A stretch of DNA of 64,000 bases. Source: Haliotis asinina (taxonomy: Eukaryota > Mollusca > Gastropoda > Lepetellida > Haliotidae). The notes under the pieces are model-generated. The model ran no database searches. It had not been told where the DNA came from and saw only the letters and a list, made by a program, of their open reading frames with translations. Each line of letters opens with the position of its first letter. Positions within the stretch are counted from its first letter, which is position 1. Position numbers and translations under genes: made by a program. Shown in pieces: positions 22,290 to 32,900 of the stretch. Location: positions 18,813,501 through 18,877,500 of the forward strand of contig NC_090291.1 of NCBI RefSeq assembly GCF_037392515.1, given 5' to 3'.

Positions 22290-25200
22290 ATGTCGCACGT
22301 GTTGTTTACATGGCTGTTGATCTGCTGGAGAGCTGTTATATGTCAGGGCAAAGGTAAGCTCGGTAATATGTTTTCATTCTTGTCAAAGATAGTTTCACGT
22401 ATACGTTCACAGTCACGTCATATTTAATGTGTTGCCAGGTTTATCATTTATCCTTTGCATAGTCACGCAGATCACTTTTAACGAAATTCGGTGCACTTTT
22501 ACAAGAATAAAAAAGGCAGATACACATGAAAACGCAATGTGTTGTGTGAAATATGTTTTCACTCATATGACGCGAATGCCACGCGTGTTTTCCTTACCAT
22601 GTGTTTTTCTCCTGTAATCTATTGCCATGAGCCTTCAGGAACACATGTATTTCTGGGTACCTTGGTGTAAAGCCACTTTTCCAGTGTGCGTTCCAGGATG
22701 GTCATAGTGATTGTGTACTGAAAGTAAACTGATGAATGCGAGTGGCAGAAAACAATACTTGTCCGGGATTGTTTCATATATCATAACGACGACACAACTG
22801 ACTAAATCTAAATATGATTCATTATTTATTCATTTGGAAACGACGCAAACCAGAGCTGAATGCTTATTAAAATGATGATAGAGTTATGCCTAGTAACCAG
22901 TTGCTGAAATCGGTTTGTAGAAACTTCACCGGTACACATTATCGATGCACAACGCAACTGGTCGGAGGCTAAAAGCCAATGTAAAGAAAACGGAGGCAAA
23001 ATGTACACACCTGACACTGTAATTCCAGCATGGCAGTGGGCAAGTGCACAGAGCCACATCTACTACTGGATAGATGCCATTGACTGGATACGGACAGGTA
23101 CAGAGAGAGAAGTGGTCACATCTACTGGCCACACGTTACACTTTGAAAAAGAAATATTCTACCGCTTAAAGTCAATCGTTAACTTTCCTGGTCGTTTCCT
23201 CTTTTACTGTTCTTTAAACATAATCCTTTCACATGAAATACAGCATGTATAGATATCAGTGAGTGAGTGAGTTTAGTTTTACGCTGCTCTCAACAATATT
23301 GCAGCTATATGGCGGCAGTCTGTAAATAATCGAGTCTGGACCAGACAATCCAGTGATTCACAGCATGAGCATCGATCTGCGCAATTCGGAACTGATGTCA
23401 CGGGATGAACATGATTACATGAGGGTTGATGATGTACAAACACAAGTTGATAAGGATGTACACGGGTAGATTAGCTATACATTGGCACACTGTTGTGTAA
23501 ACACTAATGAATTACAAACATAGAATGTACACAGATAGATAAGATTAATTTAGATAAGATAAATTTATCAATAAGTCCCAGGCACTTGGTAGGTACACTC
23601 CTTGGTCATCAACCCTCATGTAAATCATGTACATCATCCTTAATCCCCAATCATGTGTTATGTAAACATCATCCAATCATGCGTAATGTATCACCATTGG
23701 CTTCCATCCTTATCCCCAATCATGTACACTGTCCTTATCCCCTATCTGTGTTATGTAAACATATCCCATCATCTGTAATGTATTACCATTGGCTTCCATC
23801 ATTGTTATCATAACTGTCGGCCTCCTGTCAGTGCTTGTTTATACTGGCTTCCAGCTTTCGTTAATTCATTCCACTTGTTACTTTGTTAATGTTTACCTGT
23901 ACATATAAATATAGCTCTGTAGCCCATTCTCATTCACCTGATGAAGGAGTAAGCATTAACTCCGAAACGTTGTGTTCTCATAATAAAGAAGTTGATATCC
24001 ACAAAAATCTTCATTCCTACAGTAGATTCGTTTAATGCTTCAGTCCTGGCAATTGATGTTGTGTCTCCATGTCAAATTAAATGATCTCTTTAGAATGGGA
24101 AATGCTGAAATTCTTGATATTCCAAGAACATTGCGTTTAAAAAGGCGTATTAAGTGTACGATGCTAAACAGTTTCATCAAGAACCCTAACTGAACAGAAT
24201 TTTTTTTCTAAAAGACAGTCCTGTAACATGTGTGGATAACGTATTGATTATTATCTTTCAGGGGAGGGAGTTTCGGAATATTATGGGTACCTGGATGATC
24301 GGTACCTCAATGCTCGGTCTCCAGACTTTTGGTGTGTCAGTGTGTACAAGGGTCCGTTTGGAAGAAAGTATTTATACTGGAGGCGATGTTCAATAAAAAG
24401 CAAGTTCATTTGTGAAGGTATGGTTCCATGCTCAATTCCTCATTTCAGTTATATTGTCGCTGAAAGCAGACAAACACATGATAGTTTGTGGTTGTAAAGG
24501 CATTTGAACTGTACCGTGCTGAATGAGTGAGTGAGTTAGCTTAACGCCGCACTCAGCAATATTCTAGCTATATGGCGGCGGTCTGTAAATAATGGAGTCT
24601 GGACCAGACGATCCAGTGATCAACAACATGAGCCTCGATCTGCGCAATTGGGAACCGATGACATGTGTCAACCAAGTCAGCCTGACAACGTTAGTCGCTT
24701 CTTACTACAAGCATAATCGCCCTTTATGACAAGCATGAGTTGCTGAAGACCCATTCTACCCTGGATCTTCACGGGTCTGCTGAATGAATGAGTGTATGAG
24801 TGAGTCAAATTTCACGCCCCTTTTAGCAGCAATATGACGTCGAGGGACACCAGAAATGACTTCACACACCGTACCCATGTGGAGAATCGAACCCGTGCCT
24901 TCGGCGCTTTAACCGCTATACTACATGCACCCTACCATCCTATACCATGTTGAAAAATCAATTATTTGTTGGATGTATTTAACATTGGAAAGGGAAAGAG
25001 CGATGCAGTTAATCTATGATCCATAGATTCGTCGAATAATATTTTTTTCATTGTGGCCACTACAGTAATACATGTGTCATCGTCTCCTGAATTGAGCTTC
25101 TTTGGACTCGGTATAGGAGGCATGCTGCTTGTTCTGGCGGCCATTACTGGGGTCTGTTTCTTGAGAAGGTACGAAAACATCTAATACAGATAGAATATAC

Positions 25201-26186
25201 TTAATCTGTAAAATATCAAATGAGTTAGAGAGTTTATTTTTACACCACACTAATATTCCAGCTACATGGTGGTGGTGGTGGTGGTATATACATAATAGAG
25301 TCTCGACCAGACAGTCCAGTGATCAATAGCATAAGCATCGATCTGCGCAACTGGGATGTGATGACGTGTGGCAACCAAGTCAGTGAGTCTGATCAGCCGA
25401 TCCCGTTAGTCACCTGTCACGACAAGCATGGGTTACCGAGGATCAAGTCTAATCCGTATCGTCATTGGTCGTAAAATATCGAGATCAAAAAGACCTGGTT
25501 GGAAGCGTATTGGTCTGTTAATATCATTATTAGACAAAAAGCAATCAATACTACATTCATTTCAAATACTGCGCTCACATAGGGCCTTTGGTTCCCTTTA
25601 GATGGCATCAAAATTACTCGACTGCAACACTGTTTGTTGCAGGAACGAAACAAGAATAATAAAATCTTGTCTTAGGAAGGAAACAAGAACAACAGAATGT
25701 ATAATTATGCATTTCTTCCAAGCTTAATTTTATGATGACACACCGTGTTTCAGGCAGAAGAAACTGTGTTTTCAAGGTGGGAATCAACTAAAACACTCCA
25801 ATTCAGCCACAGGAAACATCATCCACGATTTAGCTGCCCAGGCACAAACCAGACGTGAAGCATATGCTGTCATAAAACCTCCTGACGCAGCAGTTGGAAC
25901 ACCGGCGTCATCCACGCTTCTATCGGCGATAGTCAGACCCAGTGTTCACAGTGACCACACCTACATCAACAACGAACAGGTTAATGATGAGAATGTGTAC
26001 AACGTTTTGTCCCACAACCCCAAGATGCCCGTTAGGCATGAAAATCTTTACAACCATCTATCAGGATCTGACCGACGAAACAGATATAAGGGAGACTATG
26101 ACACAGCAAACTTTGTACCTCAGACAGAAGAGGAACACTTCCACACATCCACAGCTGCCGGGCGTATCGAGTGGTCTGGTCGTTGA
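22290..26186 (+). CDS. CTL-A: transmembrane C-type-lectin-like receptor
   Basis: Five exons: 22290-22353, 22921-23097, 24262-24417, 25066-25168 and 25754-26186. They total 933 coding bases, 310 residues plus TGA. Phases are 1, 1, 1, 2, and all introns are GT-AG. Exon 1 gives the signal peptide MSHVLFTWLLICWRAVICQG. Exons 2 and 3 give one CTLD: NWSEAKSQC, then YYWIDAIDWIRTG, then FWCVSVYKG and KFICEG at the conserved final cysteines. It lacks EPN, QPD and WND sugar-binding motifs, so calcium-dependent sugar binding is not supported. Exon 4 gives the membrane segment (FFGLGIGGMLLVLAAITGVC) followed by basic residues. Exon 5 is a cytoplasmic tail with tyrosine motifs. Likely a cell-surface recognition receptor; ligand unknown. 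The model is mine, from splice sites and phase. Confidence 0.8.
23257..23398 (-). mobile_element. SINE-A fragment (unit-2 copy)
   Basis: Duplicate of 14411-14552, within the intron that splits the CTLD. Confidence 0.8.
24520..24779 (-). mobile_element. SINE-A in CTL-A intron 3
   Basis: Nearly full length in reverse: gtgagtgagttagctt, ctatatggcggcggtctgt and ttgggaaccgatgacatgtg, ending with ggatcttcacgggtctg. It lies just beyond the duplication break and is not in unit 1. Confidence 0.85.
24790..24940 (-). mobile_element. SINE-B in CTL-A intron 3
   Basis: Reverse tRNA-like element: ggagaatcgaacccgtgcc is the B-box region and gctttaaccgctatactac the A-box region. Confidence 0.75.
25222..25447 (-). 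mobile_element. SINE-A in CTL-A intron 4
   Basis: Reverse SINE-A with an internal (GGT)n expansion in the normally ggcggcggtctg region near 25267-25285. Confidence 0.8.
25754..26186 (+). CDS. CTL-A cytoplasmic tail exon
   Basis: This exon starts after a cgtgtttcag acceptor and completes a split Arg codon. It is rich in tyrosine motifs in the order YAVI, YNVL, YNHLSG and GDYDTA. CTL-B has YSVI, YNFL, YSHLSG and GDYDT in the same order, so the module is conserved although the linkers have diverged. YxxL/I motifs are the kind used by immunoreceptors and endocytic adaptors. The frame ends at TGA 26184-26186, earlier than the homologous tail in CTL-B. Confidence 0.75.
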
Positions 26187-26334
26187 AGAGGACAATGTGA
26201 TCGGTCAGCACGACTCTCCCGGAATAGTTAATGCTGTCGCTGGGGTATATGACGACGTGGCTATTGATGAGGGTGACTATGACACGGCACAGCTGGGAAG
26301 GAATGCCGGCAGAGTTGATAATTGTTACAGTTAG
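26187..26334 (+). pseudogene. Out-of-frame continuation of the CTL-A tail
   Basis: In the +1 frame, coding-like sequence continues past the CTL-A stop to TAG 26334 (VVEEDNVIGQHDSP, GVYDDVAIDEGDYDTAQL), repeating the GDYDTA motif. Either a small frameshift truncated the tail, or a 40-nt segment (26109-26148, GT to AG) is removed as an unusually small intron. A sequencing error is also possible. Confidence 0.5.
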
Positions 26335-26393
26335 TCATAAACAGATGACAACTAAACCATGGAAATAGCATATAGGACATTTGATCAACATAA

Positions 26394-26481
26394 TGTATGT
26401 ATGTATGTATGTATGTATGTATGTATGTATGTATGTATGTATGTATGTATGTATGTATGTATGTATGTATGTATGTATGTA

Positions 26482-26528
<47 letters not shown>

Positions 26529-26558
26529 GTGTGCGTGTGTGTGTGTATGTGTGTGTGA
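26394..26558. repeat. Compound microsatellite (GTAT)n(GT)n
   Basis: More than 20 GTAT units followed by GT units with a few GTGC interruptions, directly 3' of CTL-A. Confidence 0.95.
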
Positions 26559-26674
26559 TGTTATGTTTTGTAAACTAAAGCAACACTGCAATCTGTCTAT
26601 TGTATATACAACTATATATATTTTGAGGCTCTTGAGAGGTATATAGAAGTTGGTATTCTGATATAAGACAGAAT

Positions 26675-26735
26675 GTTATGGATGTCAACTTCTTCTTTAT
26701 TAAAGAAGAATAAAGAAGAAGTTGACATCCATAAC
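26675..26735. repeat. Perfect 27-bp inverted repeat, 7-nt loop
   Basis: gttatggatgtcaacttctt (start of the left arm, 26675-26701) is exactly mirrored at 26709-26735. The arm includes the family D motif aaagaagttgacatcca. It could be a fold-back of two family D tails. Confidence 0.9.
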
Positions 26736-26780
26736 TTTTTCTCTGATACATGTATAATGCATTGTATATAGGCCTGAGTC

Positions 26781-26953
26781 TAAAGACTAAAGAAGATACG
26801 TACGATATCGCAAGTAAAAGGTTGCCAGACCACCAATGGTACCTGCAACCATGACGTTAACGTCGAAGACGGTAGAGGAGACACACCGACTACTACAATA
26901 CAATACGGGGGTTTTCTTTCAAGAGAGTCTTGAAGGGCATCTTGGAGGTGATG
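26781..26953 (+). other. Possible decayed receptor-tail exon
   Basis: Short open pieces here read like the receptor tails (EDTYDIASKRLPDHQW, then in another frame THRLLQYNTGVFFQESLEG to a TAG), but the frames do not join. It may be a remnant of a third lectin-receptor tail. Weak. Confidence 0.2.
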
Positions 26954-27063
26954 ACTAGTCTGCAGAGAGGAACACGAGAACGTCTAAACAAGGACATTTC
27001 TAACTAATGCATGAATATATATATATAATAAATTCCTGATTCATGACAATTTTTGTTCCTGGT

Positions 27064-27215
27064 GCTGCATTGAGTGAATGGATGAGTAGGTGTTCGAGCT
27101 GCTTTTAGCAATATTCCAGCAATATCACCGGCGGGGGTCAGAATTGGATCACACATTGTACCATGTTGGGAATCAAACCAGGATCTCCATGGTGAAGAGT
27201 GAACGCTTTAACAAT
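27064..27215 (-). mobile_element. SINE-B, head-to-head with SINE-A
   Basis: Reverse SINE-B: gcttttagcaatattccagc, then gggaatcaaaccaggatct and aacgctttaacaattaggc. Its head abuts the SINE-A that follows. Confidence 0.7.
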
Positions 27216-27432
27216 TAGGCGACTAACGGGATCGGGTGGTCAGGCTCGTTGAATTGGTTGACACATGTCATCGGTTCCCAATTGCGCAGATCGATGCTTA
27301 TGCTGTTGATCACAGAATTGTCTGGTCCAGACTCGATTGTTTACAGACCGCCGCCATGTAGCTGGAATATTGCTGAGTGCGGTGTAAATCTAAGCTCGCA
27401 CACTCACTCACTCACTCACTCACTCACTCACT
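27216..27432 (+). mobile_element. SINE-A with (ACTC)n tail
   Basis: gcgactaacgggatcgggtg to ctgagtgcggtgtaaat, ending in eight ACTC-type units. Confidence 0.85.
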
Positions 27433-28215
27433 TATTACATTCAATACATGTCATATTTGTGCATACATAAACGTGAGCTTGATTATTTTGATTTATACTC
27501 TTGACAAAATTCAAACTTCACAATTTGTAAACCCACATGTTTGATTGAATGTATTCTCTTCCTAAAACCTACAGGGCAAGATTTTTTTCCACATTTCATA
27601 ATATTCAACATTTTCCAAGTATACATATAGAAGTCTTTATAAAAGGTCACAATTTCATATTGCTGTTTCTTCTTCTATTATAAGAACATACTGTGTTCAG
27701 GGTGATTTTCATGGACACGTTCATTGACTGCGGAACTTCTTTGTACATTGAAGGTTTTCCTCAGGAGCTGATGATATAGAAGGCCATACCATGCATACGC
27801 TTGGTGTGGTTCATTGGAAACTGGCAGCACATTGATGCATCAAATAAGTTTTACACTTGCCCGGATTATCAACCGGGATTTGCTTCATCGTGACCAAAGC
27901 AACATGGTCTCTGTGGACGCCTTTGTGGTGTTTGCGATGGTGTTTTGTATGTCAAGCTGAAACAAATTCTTACTCGACATCATCACACGGCTGGCGGTGT
28001 CGAAATGACCTGCAGCTGCAGATTGGGGCTCTCCAGCTTCAAGACGTCCTGTAGTAGCAGTGAGATTTGTGGCATTGAACCTCGACATTCACCAACACAC
28101 AACACGCGTAATCCAAAATGTTGACCCCTTTTGTAGTCTATGTCACTGCACATAATTGTCACAACTAGCAAGTACCAGTGAAGATGCGTAGTTAGAATAA
28201 ACCTTCAGTAAACCA
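27433..28215. other. Gene-free stretch
   Basis: No supported gene. The small open frames on both strands near 27860-28170 match nothing I recognise. Confidence 0.35.
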
Positions 28216-28470
28216 TTCTTGTCGTAAAAGGCGACTATGCTTGTCGTAAGAGGCGACTATGCTTGTCGTAAGACGGGACTATGCTTGTCGTAAAAGGCGA
28301 CTATGCTTGTCGTAAGAGGCAACAAAGAGGGTCGGGTTTGCGGACATGCTTGACACGTCATCGTATCCTAATTCATCGTCATTCTGTCTGATCCAGACTC
28401 AATTATTTACACTATGTAGCTGTAAATTGCTGTGTCCGGCGTAGAACTAAACTCTCTCACCCACTCACAA
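28216..28470 (+). mobile_element. SINE-A with tandemly repeated head
   Basis: The head segment cgactatgcttgtcgtaaga is repeated about four times at 22-bp spacing (28229-28320). The decayed SINE-A body and a gcgtagaactaaactctc tail follow. Confidence 0.75.
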
Positions 28471-28742
28471 CTTCCAAGTGCAGTCAGCTTTATACTCCAT
28501 TGCAATGACATTTTCGCGCAAGAAATTGTCGATAGCAATACAAAAGTTAAAGGTACAATTGATAAAGACACTTCAGGTAACTTCAAACAATTTCAGTCGG
28601 ACATGTTTGGAACACTAGGTGCTGAATACTATCACAAAATCATTGGCGCGATTTAACTAACAGTTCTAGTTACAGGATGAAAACCAGAAACATTACAAAT
28701 ACATTAAAATATTTTATTTCCTTGTTGCCGAGTCCTTCGCAA

Positions 28743-29260
28743 GCAACTGAAGGGACATCACACTACTAGAGACCATGGGGACTTACAGTGCCTTTGTACC
28801 CTGCATGGACCCCTGGGGCTGAGGTGTTTCCAATCTAGTGAGGGTAGGGGGTCGTTGATTTCGTACATGCCATACCGGGGTTCACTTACTAGCCATAAAT
28901 TATGTACGGTCCCTGATGGACATTCTAGTAAGGGTGTCAGTGAATGAGTATGATTTTTACGCTGCTGTTAGCAACCCAAAAACTCGTTTTGGCACCAATG
29001 TGGGAAAAAGAATCCAGATCACCAGCATTAAGAGCAAATACTTTAAACGAAAGACTAGTCCCACCCTTGAAACACTCACTCATCAATTAATAATTATGAA
29101 TTTAAGTGAGTGAGTGAGTTAAAATTTATCGTCACATCGGCAATACTTCAGCCATATCGTGACGAGAATAATTAATACTCTGCATAATAATTAATGGTAC
29201 CTTGCAAAAATAACTGTCAACGAGGACAGTATAATACCTAGAGTATCACAGTCTTGAGTT
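28743..29260 (-). repeat. Cluster of SINE-C and SINE-B fragments
   Basis: Contains a SINE-C distal end (accatggggacttacagtgc, about 28743-28815), a decayed reverse SINE-B (about 28930-29065) and the start of another SINE-C (gtgagtgagtgagttaaaat to tcagccatatcgtgacga, about 29104-29260). Confidence 0.6.
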
Positions 29261-29906
29261 AAAGCATTTAAAAAACATAAATACTACGATTAAAAACACT
29301 GGAAAGCTTCAATGTACTTTGAATGTGTTGGGACGTACGTACCCTCTCAGGAGACAATAATTTTACATTAACTATGGAATCACACACTGCCCCTGTTTGA
29401 TGAGGTCGTAAAATGATTCACAGTGTTTGTGGCTAACTGGTTAATCCTGTTATGTGTTTATTTTGCTTATTGAGCGTAGTTCTGTAACGCACAATGAGGT
29501 TGATGTCATATCAGTTCCGTAACATCCCGCCATACCGTTCTAGCGGCAGAGCCTCGTTTTGAGATTTCCACGATTTCCAGCTTTCCGTTCGTCAGAGTTC
29601 GCTGTACGACTGAGTACGCTGTACAGCATGTTTGTTATGATTAGAAGGAGCGTTGTGTTGCAATAAACAAGTGCTTAGACTTATCAAATCATACTGATTA
29701 CTATTTAAACATCCAGTTAAATGGCATGGTCTAAAATCCTGGACTGGTTGTTGCACTAAGCTGCGCAAAAGGACGGAACCCAGTAAACAGGAAACAAGAC
29801 TGTTATGTACTCAATGTTTTGACATGCACTTCAACTTACTGTAACAGCGAATTACTTCATGTCCAGTTCTACTTCCTGGTTAGGGTCAACGTGGTGTGCA
29901 GTAAAG
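29261..29906. other. Region upstream of CTL-B
   Basis: Presumed promoter region of CTL-B. No clear TATA box or repeat was recognised close to the start. Confidence 0.3.
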
Positions 29907-32900
29907 ATGAAAGGCAGAGCTGGACGTATGAGGCTAGTGATATGGCTTGTTGCCCATGGCGTGCAGCTGATTCACGTAGACAGTGAACAGATAGGTGAGT
30001 TGATGTTTATGGCATTTTAACACTTAAAGGAAACTGGCATGCCTGGCAATTTCTTTAGTGTCTTTGAAATACTTTTGTATTGTCTCATAACTCTGGTTAT
30101 AAGACGTGAATCATCTGTACAGTGACTGATGATTCCTTGTAAGTCAGTATCTATGGTACACACAAGTATCATTCAGTATCTATGGTTTACACAAGAAGCA
30201 TTTAATATTAATGGTTTACACAAGAATCATTCAGTATCTATGGTATACACAAGAATCAATCAGTATTTATGGTTTACACAAGAAGCATTCAGTATCTATG
30301 GTATACACAAGAAGCATTCAGTATCTATGGTTTACACAAGATTCATTCTATATCTATGGTTTACACAAGAATCATTCAGTATTTATGGTTTACACAAGAA
30401 GCATTTAGTATCTATGGCATACACAAGAATCATTCAGTATCTATGGTTTACACAAGAATCATTCAGTATCTGTGGTTAACACAAGAATCATTCAGTATCT
30501 ATGGTTTACACAAGATTCATTCAGTATCTGTGGTTTACACAAGAATCATTCAGTATTTATTGTTTACACAAGAATCAATCAGTATCTATGGTTTACACAA
30601 GAATCAATCAGTATCTATGGTTTACACAAGAATCATTCAGTATCTATGGTTTACACATGTATCTGAGGTTTATGATGATTAGACAAGGGGCGAAGACTAC
30701 ACTTCACATAGGGGAAATGTGGAAGAAGTGGATGAATCGTTCAGTCACATTCCGAATGCTGACTCACATGCATGATGGGTCTCTACACAAAAACAGCGCA
30801 CCGCAATGTGGAACATAGTACCACTTTAATTATTTACTTATATACATAAGTGTTTATTTATATGTTTATGATGTTTCATGACTTCGACTGCCTTTCACAG
30901 TTTCTTTGTCAACAGGAATACATACATACATACATACGTACGTACGTACGTACGTACGTACATACATACATACATACATACATACATACATACATGCATA
31001 CATACATAGCTCTATTATCAATATTAAATAGACTACACCATCCCTTTGACGGGACCTCTGTTCGACAGTAACCCATAATTGTCAAGATATTGTCATTATT
31101 GATGACGTCTTCAGCTTAGATCCGCTATGATGTATGAAATTGTCTCTTTTTAATATTTAGCACAAACGCATGGGACAATGAGTGTCATCAACGATAAGTC
31201 AACTTGGTGGGGATCTCAGAGAAGATGTCGTGATGAATTTCAAGCGGATTTATTTCAATCAGGTCACATTCCTCTAGACACAGCTGACAATCTAAATCTA
31301 TCCACCTATTACTGGATCGGTGCTATGGCGTATGGCACATGGAATTGGACACGTATGTGTTTCCTATTTTTGTCCAACACATCTGATGATACTACATTTA
31401 CAATAGTGTTAGGCATCGCCCATTAATAAACTCACACTGATTTTGCCTGCACTTGATATTACAAATACCTTTTATTGATGTCCTTTAAAGTCGGCAAGTA
31501 GCCGTCTTCTCAGGGGTTATATGTGTGTATTAGTTCTCTTGTCTTAGAATAATGTGGATTGAATGGCATTTCAAAATGATAGATCCCCTATGACAGATGC
31601 CCACTTCTTTATCATGAGAAACACACTGTTTCTGAGTATGTCCTTACTCCATGCCCACGTCTTTATTATGATGAACACAATGTTTCCGTGTATATCCTTA
31701 CTCCATGAACACACCTTTATTATGAAGAACACAATGTTTCGGAGTATATCCTTATATAGGGTATGTTCCTATAGAACAAAAGGAAGCAAACACTAAAAGT
31801 CAATTAGCACTGATAAATAAAGAAGTTGATGTCCATTGAAAAAGCTCTCTAATGTGGATTGTCCTCCTGGGAGGATACATAACTGCCAACACATTTAAAG
31901 TAAATCAAAACCTAAATTTAATACTGTCTTTAATTGTAATATATATCTCATTTTAATGCATGGTTAGTATGTCAAAAGTGCTAATAGGTGAAGGGATTCT
32001 GTAAATCCAGCTGGGTTCATTCATGAAACAAATGTACAGTAAGTCCCCATGGTCCCTAGTATCTACGTTTAGTCGTTGGAAATCTATAGCAATTTTATGT
32101 TGCTTTTCATCTATAGTTAAAATGTTTGAGGATTTAGTTTCTAGATTTAAATTCATATCTAAACTAGTTGTTTTGCTGTCCTTCGATGACAGATTTTACA
32201 ATTTAGCTTTGATTATTATATATCTATGACTTGATTTAGTTACAATACGCTTGAAATAGTGATACTTAAATTCTGAAGTCACTCACTCAAGACTAAAGGC
32301 TAAATATGGTGTCCTTGTACTACAACCCGTCACATATGTGAGCTAATCGGAATTACTCATACTTGTACCAGCTGACAAAACAGCCCTCTACCAGTACGCT
32401 GGCTACCGGAAACTCCCAACTGTACCGACCACGTATGGGACCTTTGTTGACAACTCGGTCTTCCGGTGCAACCGTCACTGTAAGGAGGACTATTCGGTAT
32501 TTGGCCTCAGTGTATGTATGCGTTGGAATTTGTGACAGTAGGACAGTACACAGACGGAAGTGCAAGACACTATACTTAGTATATAATATGAAGAACGTCT
32601 AGGGGATGATACATTTTTCGAATTTTAGGCCCTGGGAGAGAACGTTCGAAAGTAAATTTGAACTTACCAGAATTTTAAAAAGTAGCATTTCTGTAATTAT
32701 AAATCATGGCAAAATTTGCCTACAGTCCCCAATGGCTGACGGGATGGTGTAAATCCAGCTAGGGTCCATGAATGTATTCATTTAATGGTGTTTGTAATTG
32801 TAATATTGTATTCAGGTACGGATATACTGAATCTGAATTATTTTATCTCTTTGTTGCTAGGGAAAGACGTGCTATTGTTTTAAAACAGTCCCCGAGGATG

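Larger units (their letters stand above)
15654..24475. repeat. 8.8-kb tandem duplication, unit 2
   Basis: Same content as unit 1 (6856-15629). After 24475 the sequence continues into the remainder of the CTL-A gene, so unit 2 is the one joined to the membrane and tail exons. Confidence 0.93.

Noticed and set aside
6856..24475. Treating both duplication units as two complete lectin genes
   Set aside because: Unit 1 has no membrane or tail exon; only unit 2 joins a complete coding sequence.
27860..28171. Possible transposase-like coding on the minus strand
   Set aside because: Short frames without a recognisable catalytic motif; no family could be named.
30129..30818. IYGLHK-repeat proteins
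   Set aside because: 29-bp intronic minisatellite read in several frames.
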